This document shows, one piece after another, positions 26,226-34,777 of a stretch of DNA of 64,000 bases (its first letter is position 1; each line of letters begins with the position of its first letter). The DNA lies in the NCBI GenBank assembly GCA_903928915.1, contig CAIYSL010000040.1, positions 1-64,000 of the forward strand, read 5' to 3'. Both the position numbers and the translations under genes were made by a program. This DNA comes from an uncultured Syntrophobacterales bacterium (GTDB taxonomy: Bacteria; Desulfobacterota; Syntrophia; Syntrophales; UBA5619). The notes beneath the pieces are model-generated. The model made no database searches and was not told the origin of the DNA. It saw only the letters and a list, made by a program, of their open reading frames with translations.

Positions 26226-26227
26226 CG

Positions 26228-26746
26228 ATGGAAACCGACGGCTGTGAAATCGGGGACTGCGAGGAGGGGGATATCGACCAGATCATCGCCATCGAACGGG
26301 ACGCCTTTCCGACCCCCTGGTCGGAGAACATCTTCCGCGGCGAAATCGCCTCTCCCCTTTCCCGGCTGCGCGTTGCCCGGGAAGGCGGTGACCGGAGGGG
26401 GGCGGTCCTGGGCTACGCCGTCACCTGGCGGGTAGCCGATGAAATCCACCTGCACAACATCGCGGTTCGCCGGGACAGGCGGCGGCAGGGAATCGGGTCG
26501 CGCCTGCTCGGCGAGGCAATGGGGCGTTCGCGATCGGAGGGGGCCCGCTGGATGACGCTCGAAGTCCGCCGCACGAACGACGCCGCGCAGCGGTTCTATC
26601 AGAAATTCGGGTTTTCCTGCCGGGGTGTCAGACCCGGCTACTACACCGATACGGGGGAGGACGCCCTGATACTGTGGACGGATCTGTGTCCGGTCCCTGT
26701 GGCGGAGTCGGCACTGCGGGCAATAGGGGAGGGGGACGATGGATGA
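26228..26746 (+). CDS. rimI: GNAT N-acetyltransferase, RimI-like
   Basis: A 172-residue GNAT acetyltransferase. The acetyl-CoA loop is VRRDRRRQGIGSRLL, preceded by EIHLHNIAV. The substrate side has IERDAFPTPWSENIF and the C-terminal pair NDAAQRFYQKFGF. These are the RimI pattern (N-terminal acetylation of ribosomal protein S18 and others). The start is the ATG at 26228, 2 bases after the IIC stop, with GGAGCGGG upstream. Its end overlaps pyrK by 8 bases, so it belongs to the same transcript. Confidence 0.88.
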   Translation: METDGCEIGDCEEGDIDQIIAIERDAFPTPWSENIFRGEIASPLSRLRVAREGGDRRGAVLGYAVTWRVADEIHLHNIAVRRDRRRQGIGSRLLGEAMGRSRSEGARWMTLEVRRTNDAAQRFYQKFGFSCRGVRPGYYTDTGEDALILWTDLCPVPVAESALRAIGEGDDG

Positions 26747-27581
26747 AACGCAGGCCGTGAGGGGGGATATTGTCGAAAACCGCGCCGTTGCCCCCGGCCA
26801 TTTCCAGATGTCCATCCGGCTGCCCGGTTCCTTTCCGACCCCTGTGCCGGGACAGTTCGTGATGGTAAGAAGCGCAGACCACGAGGAACCCCTCCTTGCC
26901 CGGCCCTTTAGCGTGTACGGATTTCAGCGGCGCCGGGGGGAAACCGCCGTCGACCTTCTCTATCGCACAGCCGGACGGGGTACGGCGCTGCTTTCCCGGC
27001 TGGAACCGGGGGCGCGATTGGTCGTACTCGGTCCCCTGGGAAGGGGGTTTGCACCGCCCGAGGGGATGAAGAAGGTGATCCTGCTTGCCGGCGGCGTCGG
27101 CGTGGCCCCGCTGGTTTTCCTGCTGAGGAGCGGCCGGCTCGCAGGGACAAACGCCTGCACCTGCTACGTGGGCGCACGTACGGGCGAACAGCTGACCGGC
27201 CTGGAACTGCTGCGGGGGGCAGACCTTCACGTCTGCACCGATGACGGAAGCAGGGCATTCTGCGGGCAGGTTACGGATCTGCTCCGCCGCGATATCGGGG
27301 GGTACGACCCCCCAGAGACGATGATCTATGCCTGCGGCCCGTCGCCGATGATCCGGACGCTGGGGCGACTGCTCGGCGATCGTCCTATCCGCTGCCAGGT
27401 TTCCCTCGAGGAACGGATGGCCTGCGGACTCGGCGCCTGTCTGGGGTGCGCGGTAGCGGTGCGCGGGGAATCGGGGAGGAAGGAATACCGGCGCGTGTGC
27501 AAGGACGGTCCCGTGTTCGATCTGCGGGAGATCCTCTTTGCCTCCCCCGGCGGCGCGGAGGAGGGACAGCAAAATGGATGA
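26739..27581 (+). CDS. pyrK: Dihydroorotate dehydrogenase electron-transfer subunit
   Basis: A 280-residue iron-sulfur flavoprotein that carries electrons from PyrD to NAD+ (class 1B enzyme). RPFSVYG binds [14 protein letters not shown] binds the pyridine nucleotide, and four cysteines near the C-terminus (CGLGACLGC and RRVCKDG) bind the [2Fe-2S] cluster. The order pyrK then pyrD with an 8-base overlap is typical, and both are needed for pyrimidine synthesis without a quinone acceptor. Confidence 0.94.
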   Translation: MDETQAVRGDIVENRAVAPGHFQMSIRLPGSFPTPVPGQFVMVRSADHEEPLLARPFSVYGFQRRRGETAVDLLYRTAGRGTALLSRLEPGARLVVLGPLGRGFAPPEGMKKVILLAGGVGVAPLVFLLRSGRLAGTNACTCYVGARTGEQLTGLELLRGADLHVCTDDGSRAFCGQVTDLLRRDIGGYDPPETMIYACGPSPMIRTLGRLLGDRPIRCQVSLEERMACGLGACLGCAVAVRGESGRKEYRRVCKDGPVFDLREILFASPGGAEEGQQNG

Positions 27582-28554
27582 ACTGCCGAATCAGGACGGT
27601 GGCTATCACCCCGTTCTCGCAGTGGAAATCGGCCGTCTCCGGTTGCAGAATCCCGTCATGACGGCATCGGGTACGTTCGGCTACGGCCAGGAGTACACCC
27701 CGTTCGTCGACCTTGGCCGGCTGGGGGCGGTCGTGGTGAAGGGGTTGTCGCTGGAACGACGCGACGGGAACCCGCCGCCGAGGATCGTGGAAACGCCGGC
27801 GGGGATGCTTAACGCCGTGGGGCTCCAGAATATCGGCGTCCGGGCGTTCATCGCCGAGAAGATGCCGCAGCTTCGACCGTACAACGTTCCGGTGATCGCC
27901 AACATTTTCGGCGAGACCGTCGAGGAGTACCGGCGTGTAGCGGAGATCCTGGCCGATTGCCCCGGGATCGGCGGCATCGAGATCAACGTCTCCTGTCCGA
28001 ACGTCAAGCAGGGGGGGATCACCTTCGGCGCCTGCCCCGACACTGTTCAGGAAGTCACCGGTGAGGTCCGGAAGGCGACCTGCCTCCCGGTGATCGTCAA
28101 GCTGACCCCGAACGTCACCGACGTGCGGGACGTTGCCCGTGCCGCGGAAGCGGGCGGCGCGGACGCCGTCTCCTTGATCAACACCCTGACCGGGATGTCC
28201 GTGGACATCGAACGTAGGCGCCCGCGGCTGGCGAACGTCACCGGCGGCCTTTCGGGCCCGGCGATTCGGCCGATCGCCCTCCGTATGGTCTGGCAGGTTG
28301 TCCAGGCGGTTCGGATCCCCGTCGTCGGCGTCGGCGGCATCATGACCGCCGCCGACGCCCTCGAATTCCTGATCGCGGGAGCCACCGCGGTCGAGGTCGG
28401 GACGGCGAATTTCGTCCGGCCCGCGGCGACGATGGAGATCATCGCCGGCATCGAGGCCTATCTGGTCCGTCATCGGATCGGGGACATCGCGGAGTTGATC
28501 GGCACGCTGAAGGTCGATGCGGAAACCGATGCGGGGCAGGCAGAGGGCTGCTGA
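27574..28554 (+). CDS. pyrD: Dihydroorotate dehydrogenase, catalytic subunit (class 1B)
   Basis: A 326-residue FMN enzyme oxidising dihydroorotate to orotate. The FMN phosphate site is [20 protein letters not shown]. The catalytic cysteine is in [11 protein letters not shown], as in class 1B enzymes (class 2 has serine), and TASGTFGYG is the N-terminal FMN contact. The ATG at 27574 follows GGAGGGACAGC and overlaps the end of pyrK. The C-terminal 20 residues are acidic and variable. Confidence 0.95.
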   Translation: MDELPNQDGGYHPVLAVEIGRLRLQNPVMTASGTFGYGQEYTPFVDLGRLGAVVVKGLSLERRDGNPPPRIVETPAGMLNAVGLQNIGVRAFIAEKMPQLRPYNVPVIANIFGETVEEYRRVAEILADCPGIGGIEINVSCPNVKQGGITFGACPDTVQEVTGEVRKATCLPVIVKLTPNVTDVRDVARAAEAGGADAVSLINTLTGMSVDIERRRPRLANVTGGLSGPAIRPIALRMVWQVVQAVRIPVVGVGGIMTAADALEFLIAGATAVEVGTANFVRPAATMEIIAGIEAYLVRHRIGDIAELIGTLKVDAETDAGQAEGC

Positions 28555-28649
28555 AGGACGCACCGCCGGAAAAGGCTTCACCGAGAATCCGTTGTAGTCG
28601 GCCCACGAAAAGCCGGATTCGGAACCGATGGTCTCAAGGAGGTTACCCG

Positions 28650-30800
28650 ATGAACGCGCCAAACAGCAATCTCCACGAACGTCTCCGGGCCCTGGCCATG
28701 AACCTCTGGTGGTCATGGCATCCCGATATGATCGACCTGATGCGGGACTTGAACCCGCACCTCTGGCGCGAGGTCGATCACAATCCGATCGCGTTCCTCA
28801 ACCGCTTCACACCGGAAGAGGTGGAGGAGCGGGCCGCGGAGTTCGTGCTCCACAGCCGGATCAACTATGCCTTCCGGAGGCTGCACGAGTACCTGGAAGC
28901 GGGGCAGACATGGGGGGCCATGCATTGCGCCAACCTGAAGCAGAAGCCGGTCGTGTATTTTTCCGCCGAGTTCGGGCTGCATGAATCGCTGCCGATCTAC
29001 TCCGGCGGGCTGGGGATTCTGGCGGGCGACCATCTGAAGAGCGCCTCCGATCTGGGGATCCCGTTGATCGGGATCGGCCTCCTCTACCAGCAGGGGTATT
29101 TCGGTCAACGTCTGAACGGGGATGGCTGGCAGGAAGAGGACTATGTCGAACTCGACGTCAATAATCTGCCGTTGCAGCCGGTAACCGCTGCGGATGGCCG
29201 GCCGCTTGTCGTGCAGATGGCGACGCGCAGCGGTACGCTTCTCGCCAGGGTATGGCTGCTCCAGGTGGGCCGGGTCCGGCTGTTTCTGCTGGATTCGAAC
29301 ATCGACGGCAATTCCACGGACGATCGGCGATTGACCTCCCGGCTGTACGGGGGCGACAACCGGTTGCGCATCCGCCAGGAGCTGCTGCTGGGGGTGGGCG
29401 GAGCGCGGATCATGCAGGCGTTGAACATCCACCCCGGTGTGCTCCACCTGAACGAGGGACACAGTGCCTTCGCCATCCTCGAGGAGATCCGCCGGGTCAT
29501 GGAGTACGACCGGATCCCGTTCCATCGCGCCCAGCGCCGCGTCTCCCTCTACACGGTGTTTACGACCCACACCCCGGTTGCCGCCGGCCATGACCGGTTC
29601 TCCCCGGACCTGGTCGAGGAGCATCTCGGCGTGTTCCGGGAAGGGTTGGGGTTGTCGACGGATGACTTCATGGCCTTGGGGCGGATCAACCCGCACGATC
29701 GATCGGAGCCGTTCTGTATGACGGTCCTGGCGTTGAAGAACTCACGCCGGGCAAATGGCGTCTCGGCAATCCATGGGACGGTCAGCCGGTTGATGTGGCA
29801 GCCGTTGTGGCCGAATCGGCCCGAAGGGGAAGTGCCGATCGGGCACATCACCAACGGGGTGCACATCCTCTCCTGGCTGGCGCCCCAGCAGTACCAGCTG
29901 TTCGAGACGCGGCTCGGACGCGACTGGGTCACGCGCATGACCCATCCCGACATGTGGGCGCGGGTGGCGGAGGTAGACGACGGGGAGCTCTGGGAGACGC
30001 ACCAGAACTTGAACATGCAGCTCATCCGGTTCGTTCGCCGGCGGTTGCTGATGCAGTCAGAACGGCTGGGCCATCGCGAGACTCTCGCCCAGATCGATCA
30101 GGTGCTCGATCCCGACGTCCTGACGATCGGCTGTGCTCGGAGGTTTGCCACCTATAAACGGGTAGACCTGATTCTGTCGCAGCCCGAGCGGCTCACGAAA
30201 TTGATCGGGGATCCGCACCGGCCGATCCAGATCGTGTTTGCCGGCAAGGCGCACCCCCGGGACGATGACGGCAAACGGCTCTTGCAGCGTATCGCGCAGT
30301 ACAGCTATACCGCCGCCTGCTGCCGGCGGGTCGTGTTCGTGGAGAACTACGATTACAATGTGGCGCGGCATCTCATCCAGGGGGTCGATGTCTGGCTGAA
30401 CACCCCCCGGCGACCGCTGGAGGCCTGCGGGACCAGCGGCCAGAAGGTACTGCTCAACGGCGGATTGAACCTCTCGGTACTGGACGGCTGGTGGGCTGAG
30501 GCATACGACGGCAAGAACGGCTTCGCCATCGGCCACGGCGGGATGCACGACGATCCGGATGTGCAGTACCAGCGGGATGCAGAATATCTGTACGAAACCC
30601 TCGAACAGGAGGTGATTCCGCTGTACTACGAACGGGAGGCGGACGGCATCCCGCACCAGTGGATCAAGCGGATGAAGTATGCCATCCAGAACCTCGGGTG
30701 GCGTTTCAGTGCGGACCGGATGGTAAAAGACTACACCGAGCGGTTCTATCTGCCCGCGGCGAATGCGACCTCGGCGGAAACGGCCTGCTTCATCAAGTGA
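28650..30800 (+). CDS. glgP: Alpha-glucan (glycogen) phosphorylase
   Basis: A 716-residue GT35 phosphorylase that releases glucose 1-phosphate from alpha-1,4-glucans. It matches the shorter form found in many thermophiles and anaerobes: N-terminal [10 protein letters not shown], then [20 protein letters not shown] and [12 protein letters not shown]. The pyridoxal-phosphate lysine is in [14 protein letters not shown], and RRFATYKR contacts phosphate. AGGAGGTTACCCG is the ribosome-binding site. The GH57-GT5 fusion gene lies 4 kb downstream on the same strand, beyond hrpA on the other. Confidence 0.94.
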   Translation: MNAPNSNLHERLRALAMNLWWSWHPDMIDLMRDLNPHLWREVDHNPIAFLNRFTPEEVEERAAEFVLHSRINYAFRRLHEYLEAGQTWGAMHCANLKQKPVVYFSAEFGLHESLPIYSGGLGILAGDHLKSASDLGIPLIGIGLLYQQGYFGQRLNGDGWQEEDYVELDVNNLPLQPVTAADGRPLVVQMATRSGTLLARVWLLQVGRVRLFLLDSNIDGNSTDDRRLTSRLYGGDNRLRIRQELLLGVGGARIMQALNIHPGVLHLNEGHSAFAILEEIRRVMEYDRIPFHRAQRRVSLYTVFTTHTPVAAGHDRFSPDLVEEHLGVFREGLGLSTDDFMALGRINPHDRSEPFCMTVLALKNSRRANGVSAIHGTVSRLMWQPLWPNRPEGEVPIGHITNGVHILSWLAPQQYQLFETRLGRDWVTRMTHPDMWARVAEVDDGELWETHQNLNMQLIRFVRRRLLMQSERLGHRETLAQIDQVLDPDVLTIGCARRFATYKRVDLILSQPERLTKLIGDPHRPIQIVFAGKAHPRDDDGKRLLQRIAQYSYTAACCRRVVFVENYDYNVARHLIQGVDVWLNTPRRPLEACGTSGQKVLLNGGLNLSVLDGWWAEAYDGKNGFAIGHGGMHDDPDVQYQRDAEYLYETLEQEVIPLYYEREADGIPHQWIKRMKYAIQNLGWRFSADRMVKDYTERFYLPAANATSAETACFIK

Positions 30801-30821
30801 AACGCACGGCCGGGTGAATAA

Positions 30822-33800
30822 TCAGAGCATCCGGTCGATCTCCCGGAGTTTCCTGTCGAGGCGCTTGCGCGAAACCGGAACGGGCGTCTTGAGCTCCTGT
30901 GCGAACAGGGATATCTTGTACTCTTCGATCAGCCACTGGAATTCTTCGATCTCCCGGATCTTTTCCTCCGAGGCGTCCGGGGACAGATTCCGGACGATTA
31001 CCTGCACCCGTTCGACGAACTCCGCGACCTCAGCGCCCCGGGTGAGGATCTTCTCCAGATGGAGGGCCCCGCGCTCGGCACGGACGGCCAGACCGCGGAG
31101 ATACCGGGCGATGTGACCGATCCGTTCTTCGGGATGGCGGACCAGGAAATCGGGGGGGACGAGGCGGGTGAGTTCCTCGCGGAGGCCGGCAAGAAAAGCG
31201 AGGACCGGTTTGTTCCCCCGCTGCGCCGCTTCTTGGCCGCTGATCTGCGACGAGACTTCGTACAGCGCCCTGATCAGCGGTGTGCACATCCGCAGGATCG
31301 CGTGTCCCCGGGAAAGGATCTGCGGCCGGACGGCCTCTGCGTGGGCGTGGAATGCCTCCGCCGTGCGGCAATCCGCTTCGAACAGATCATGCATCACCTT
31401 CTCGGCCACGGCGTTTTCCAGCGCCTTCGCCCCCCCGAACGCAGCCGCCCAGAGCTTCAGGTCCCCGGTGGGGGCAAGCGCCTTGTGCAGGTGTCTCAGT
31501 TCCTGGGGAAAGCGCAATGCCACGAGCGCGCGCACCCCCTGGCGGTGGGACTGCCGCGCCTCGGCCTCGGAGCGGAACAGCACAATGGCGACGTCGGTTT
31601 CGGCGACGCAGAGGCCCGGAAAGGCGACGGGACCGGTCCGCGCGTCTGCGGTAAGCGCCACCCGTTCGGGCAGGGCTCCGAAATCCCAGCCGGTCAGGCC
31701 GGATTGCTCCCATCTCCGGCGGGCCTCGGCATAGGCCTGCGGTTCCCGCTCTCCGCCGAACTCCTGTCTGAGTACACCGATGTCGCGGCCGGCTGCCAAT
31801 TCGCGGTCCCCCTCGTCGACGACGGCATAGCGAAATCTCAGGTGCTCTTCGAGCCCGTCCATTTGCCAGCGGTCCGCCGGGATATCGATCCCGAATTTCC
31901 GGAAAACGGCACGACCGAGGGCGGTGGGGAGCGGTCCCTGCCGCTCCATCTCCCGCAGCAGGGTTTCGCAGGTCTGGGCGATCGGCTGCAGTTTCTTGCG
32001 GTACTCCTTGGGCAGTCCTCGGAGGAGGGCCAGGACCTTCTCCCGCAGGAGGCCGGGGACCGCCCAGTCCAGTGACTGGGCAGGGAGCGAGGGGGCGGCG
32101 TGTACCGGGATCTTCAGGGTAACGCCGTCCAGGGGCCTTCCGGGTTCGAAACGGTAGACGCATTCCAGACGCCACCCGCCGGCGGCGACGGTGGAGGGAA
32201 ACTGGGCGATCTCCTCCGGATCGGGCGGTTTGACCAGCAGGTCCTCCTCGGTCATCCGGAGGAATCCGTCGCTTCCCCTCTCCCGGATCAGGCGCTGCAG
32301 CGACCGGATATCGGAGAGCGGGGGAAGCCGCTGTTCGTAGAACTGCGCCATCTCCTCCTCGCCGATCAGCAGATCGTGACGGCGGACTTTCTCCTCCAGA
32401 CCGGCGATCTTTTCAATCAGGGACTGGTTGTGGGCCAGGAAGGGGAGGGGACGCGTTACCTCACCGCCGACAAGGGCGCTGCGGATGAATATCCGCGCCG
32501 CCTCGGCGGGATCGATCCGGCCGAAGGAGACGGACCGGCCCGCTACGATGATCAGGCCGAAGAGGGTGACTTGCTCCGAGGCGACGACTTCACCGCGGTT
32601 CTTTTCCCAGCGGGGATTGGAGTAGCTGTGCCGGCAGAGACCGCCCCCCAGCTTCTCCAGCCACCCGCAGTCGATGTTTGCCACGGTCCGCGCGAAGAGC
32701 CGCGAGGTCTCGACCATCTCGGCGCTGACGATCCATTTTCCTCCCCGGCCGAACAGGCCGGAGCCGGGAAAGAGCATCGCCTGCCGCCCCTGGGTTGCCG
32801 TGTAAAGGTTCTTTTCCTTCTTCTGCGCGATCTGTCCCAGAAAGCCGCTGAGGATGGAGCGGTGGAGTGCCGCGTACAGCTCCGCACCTTCCTTTCCTGC
32901 CGCTTCCCGCGGCCGCGAACGGCCCGTGTGCCGCGGGAGAAACCGCTGTTCAGCGAGGAGCGCAAGGATCTGGTCGTGGATGTCCCGCCATTCCCGCATC
33001 CGCCGGTAGGAGAGAAAGTGGTCCCGGCAGAAGCGGCGGAGGCCGCCTCCGGTCTTCGGTGAGTCACCGTTTTCATAGGAATGGCGCCAGAGGGAAAGAA
33101 GCGCCGAGAAGTCCGATGCAGGGTCCTTGAACCGGGCATGCGCTTGATCCGCCTGCGCCTCCTTGTCTGCGGGCCGCTCGCGGGGATCCTGGATGGAGAG
33201 GGCTGCGGCGATGACGGCGACCTCCGGCAGGCATCCCTCCCCCCGGGCCTCGAGAATCATCCGGGAGATCCGCGGGTCGAGGGGGAGCCTGGACATGATC
33301 CGGCCCCGTTCGGTCAGACGCCAGGGACGGGCGGGGTCCTGCGGCTCTCTCTCCTGCGGTTCGATGGCGCCGATTTCCAGGAGTATCTCGATACCGTCGC
33401 GGACGCTCTTCGGGGTGGGGCGGTCGATGAACGGAAAGGAGTCGATATCGCCCAGATTCAGGGCGAGCATCCGCAGGATCACCCCGGCAAGGTTGGCGCG
33501 GAGGATCTCCGGTGCCGTGTACAGCGGGCGGGCGAGATAATCTTCCTCATCGTACAGGCGGATGCAGATCCCGTTCTGGACGCGGCCGCAGCGCCCCTTG
33601 CGCTGGTCGGCGCTGCTGCGGGAAATCCTGCGCACGGGGAGTCCCGCCGTACGGGAACGGGGATTGTACTGGGCGATGCGGGCCAGCCCCGTGTCGATCA
33701 CGTACCGGATCCCGGGGATGGTGAGCGAAGTCTCCGCCACGTTCGTCGCGACCACGATCTTCCGCCGGTCGAGCAGCCGAAAAACCCGTTGCTGCTCTGC

Positions 33801-34661
33801 GTTGGTGAGGCGTGAGAATAGCGGGAGGATTGCCGTTTCCTCCCGATGCCGGCCGGCGAGGAGTGCACAGACCTCGCGGATGTCCCGCTCCGTCGGCATG
33901 AAGATGAGCACGTCCCCCAAATCGCGCCGCTCGATCAGCTCGTCGACGACGCGGACCGCGGCCTCTACCGGGGTGATTTCCCCCTTCTCCTCGGCCCCCG
34001 GGTCGAGCGGCCGGTAGCGGACCTCGACGGGGTAGAGGCGGCCCGACACCTCGATGATCGGGGCCTCTGCGAAGGCCTGGGAGAACTTCTGGGTGTCGAT
34101 GGTCGCCGAGGTGATGATCAGATGCAGGTCGCGCCTCCGGTTCAGGAGGTCCCGCAGGATGCCGAGGATAAAATCGATGTTGAGACTCCGCTCGTGGGCC
34201 TCGTCGACGATGATCGTGTCATAGGCGCTGAGCAGGGGGTCGCGCTGGGCCTCCATCAGCAGGATGCCGTCGGTCATGATCTTGATGGTAGCTGCCCGCG
34301 GGGTGGCGTCGTCGAAACGAATCTTGTACCCCACGGAACGGCCGACCTCTTCGCCGAGCTCTTCAGCGATCCGGCGGGCGACGGTGGTCGCCGCGATCCG
34401 CCGGGGCTGGGTACAGCCGATCTGCCCCCGCAGCCCGCGGCCGGCCTCGATGCACATCTTCGGGATCTGGGTGGTCTTTCCGGAGCCAGTTTCCCCGGTT
34501 ATGACGAGGACGCGGTGCCGCCGGATCGCCTGTACGATGGCCTCCTTCCGTTCCAGGATCGGCAAGCCGGCGGGGTAGACGATCCTCGGCAGCTCTCGGC
34601 AGCGTCGCACGGTCTTTTTCTGCACGGGTGTGGTTTCGGACACGGTCAGTCTCACAGTCAA
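30822..34661 (-). CDS. hrpA: ATP-dependent RNA helicase, DEAH-box (HrpA)
   Basis: A 1279-residue DEAH helicase. Motif I is GETGSGKTTQIPKMC, Ia is TQPRRIAA, II is DEAH, III is SAT, IV-VI include ATNVAETSLTIPGI and QRKGRCGRV. The ratchet and OB-fold region follow, then the long DUF3418 C-terminal part typical of HrpA, which helps resolve stalled ribosomes. Length is normal. The start is TTG at 34661 or GTG 6 bases inside; neither has a clear ribosome-binding site. It is divergent from the GH57-GT5 gene with overlapping upstream regions. Confidence 0.94.
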   Translation of the reverse strand: MTVRLTVSETTPVQKKTVRRCRELPRIVYPAGLPILERKEAIVQAIRRHRVLVITGETGSGKTTQIPKMCIEAGRGLRGQIGCTQPRRIAATTVARRIAEELGEEVGRSVGYKIRFDDATPRAATIKIMTDGILLMEAQRDPLLSAYDTIIVDEAHERSLNIDFILGILRDLLNRRRDLHLIITSATIDTQKFSQAFAEAPIIEVSGRLYPVEVRYRPLDPGAEEKGEITPVEAAVRVVDELIERRDLGDVLIFMPTERDIREVCALLAGRHREETAILPLFSRLTNAEQQRVFRLLDRRKIVVATNVAETSLTIPGIRYVIDTGLARIAQYNPRSRTAGLPVRRISRSSADQRKGRCGRVQNGICIRLYDEEDYLARPLYTAPEILRANLAGVILRMLALNLGDIDSFPFIDRPTPKSVRDGIEILLEIGAIEPQEREPQDPARPWRLTERGRIMSRLPLDPRISRMILEARGEGCLPEVAVIAAALSIQDPRERPADKEAQADQAHARFKDPASDFSALLSLWRHSYENGDSPKTGGGLRRFCRDHFLSYRRMREWRDIHDQILALLAEQRFLPRHTGRSRPREAAGKEGAELYAALHRSILSGFLGQIAQKKEKNLYTATQGRQAMLFPGSGLFGRGGKWIVSAEMVETSRLFARTVANIDCGWLEKLGGGLCRHSYSNPRWEKNRGEVVASEQVTLFGLIIVAGRSVSFGRIDPAEAARIFIRSALVGGEVTRPLPFLAHNQSLIEKIAGLEEKVRRHDLLIGEEEMAQFYEQRLPPLSDIRSLQRLIRERGSDGFLRMTEEDLLVKPPDPEEIAQFPSTVAAGGWRLECVYRFEPGRPLDGVTLKIPVHAAPSLPAQSLDWAVPGLLREKVLALLRGLPKEYRKKLQPIAQTCETLLREMERQGPLPTALGRAVFRKFGIDIPADRWQMDGLEEHLRFRYAVVDEGDRELAAGRDIGVLRQEFGGEREPQAYAEARRRWEQSGLTGWDFGALPERVALTADARTGPVAFPGLCVAETDVAIVLFRSEAEARQSHRQGVRALVALRFPQELRHLHKALAPTGDLKLWAAAFGGAKALENAVAEKVMHDLFEADCRTAEAFHAHAEAVRPQILSRGHAILRMCTPLIRALYEVSSQISGQEAAQRGNKPVLAFLAGLREELTRLVPPDFLVRHPEERIGHIARYLRGLAVRAERGALHLEKILTRGAEVAEFVERVQVIVRNLSPDASEEKIREIEEFQWLIEEYKISLFAQELKTPVPVSRKRLDRKLREIDRML

Positions 34662-34715
34662 TACGGGAGCGCCATGGGATAATACTCATCGGGGCCGCGG
34701 ATGTCAAAGGATCGA

Positions 34716-34744
34716 TTGATTTTGGCGCTACAATCCCTTATAGT
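34716..34744 (+). promoter_or_regulatory. Promoter of the GH57-GT5 fusion gene
   Basis: TTGATT (34716-34721), 17 bases, TATAGT (34739-34744). The start would be near 34751, after the in-frame ATG at 34748 and before the better one at 34778, which fixes the start codon of the downstream gene. Confidence 0.65.
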
Positions 34745-34777
34745 GGCATGAAGGCCCTGCGACCCCTGAGGTGGATC

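Noticed and set aside
25877-26227. Upstream extension of the RimI-like frame through the IIC gene
   Set aside because: The extension is an out-of-frame reading of IIC; the ATG at 26228 gives normal RimI length.
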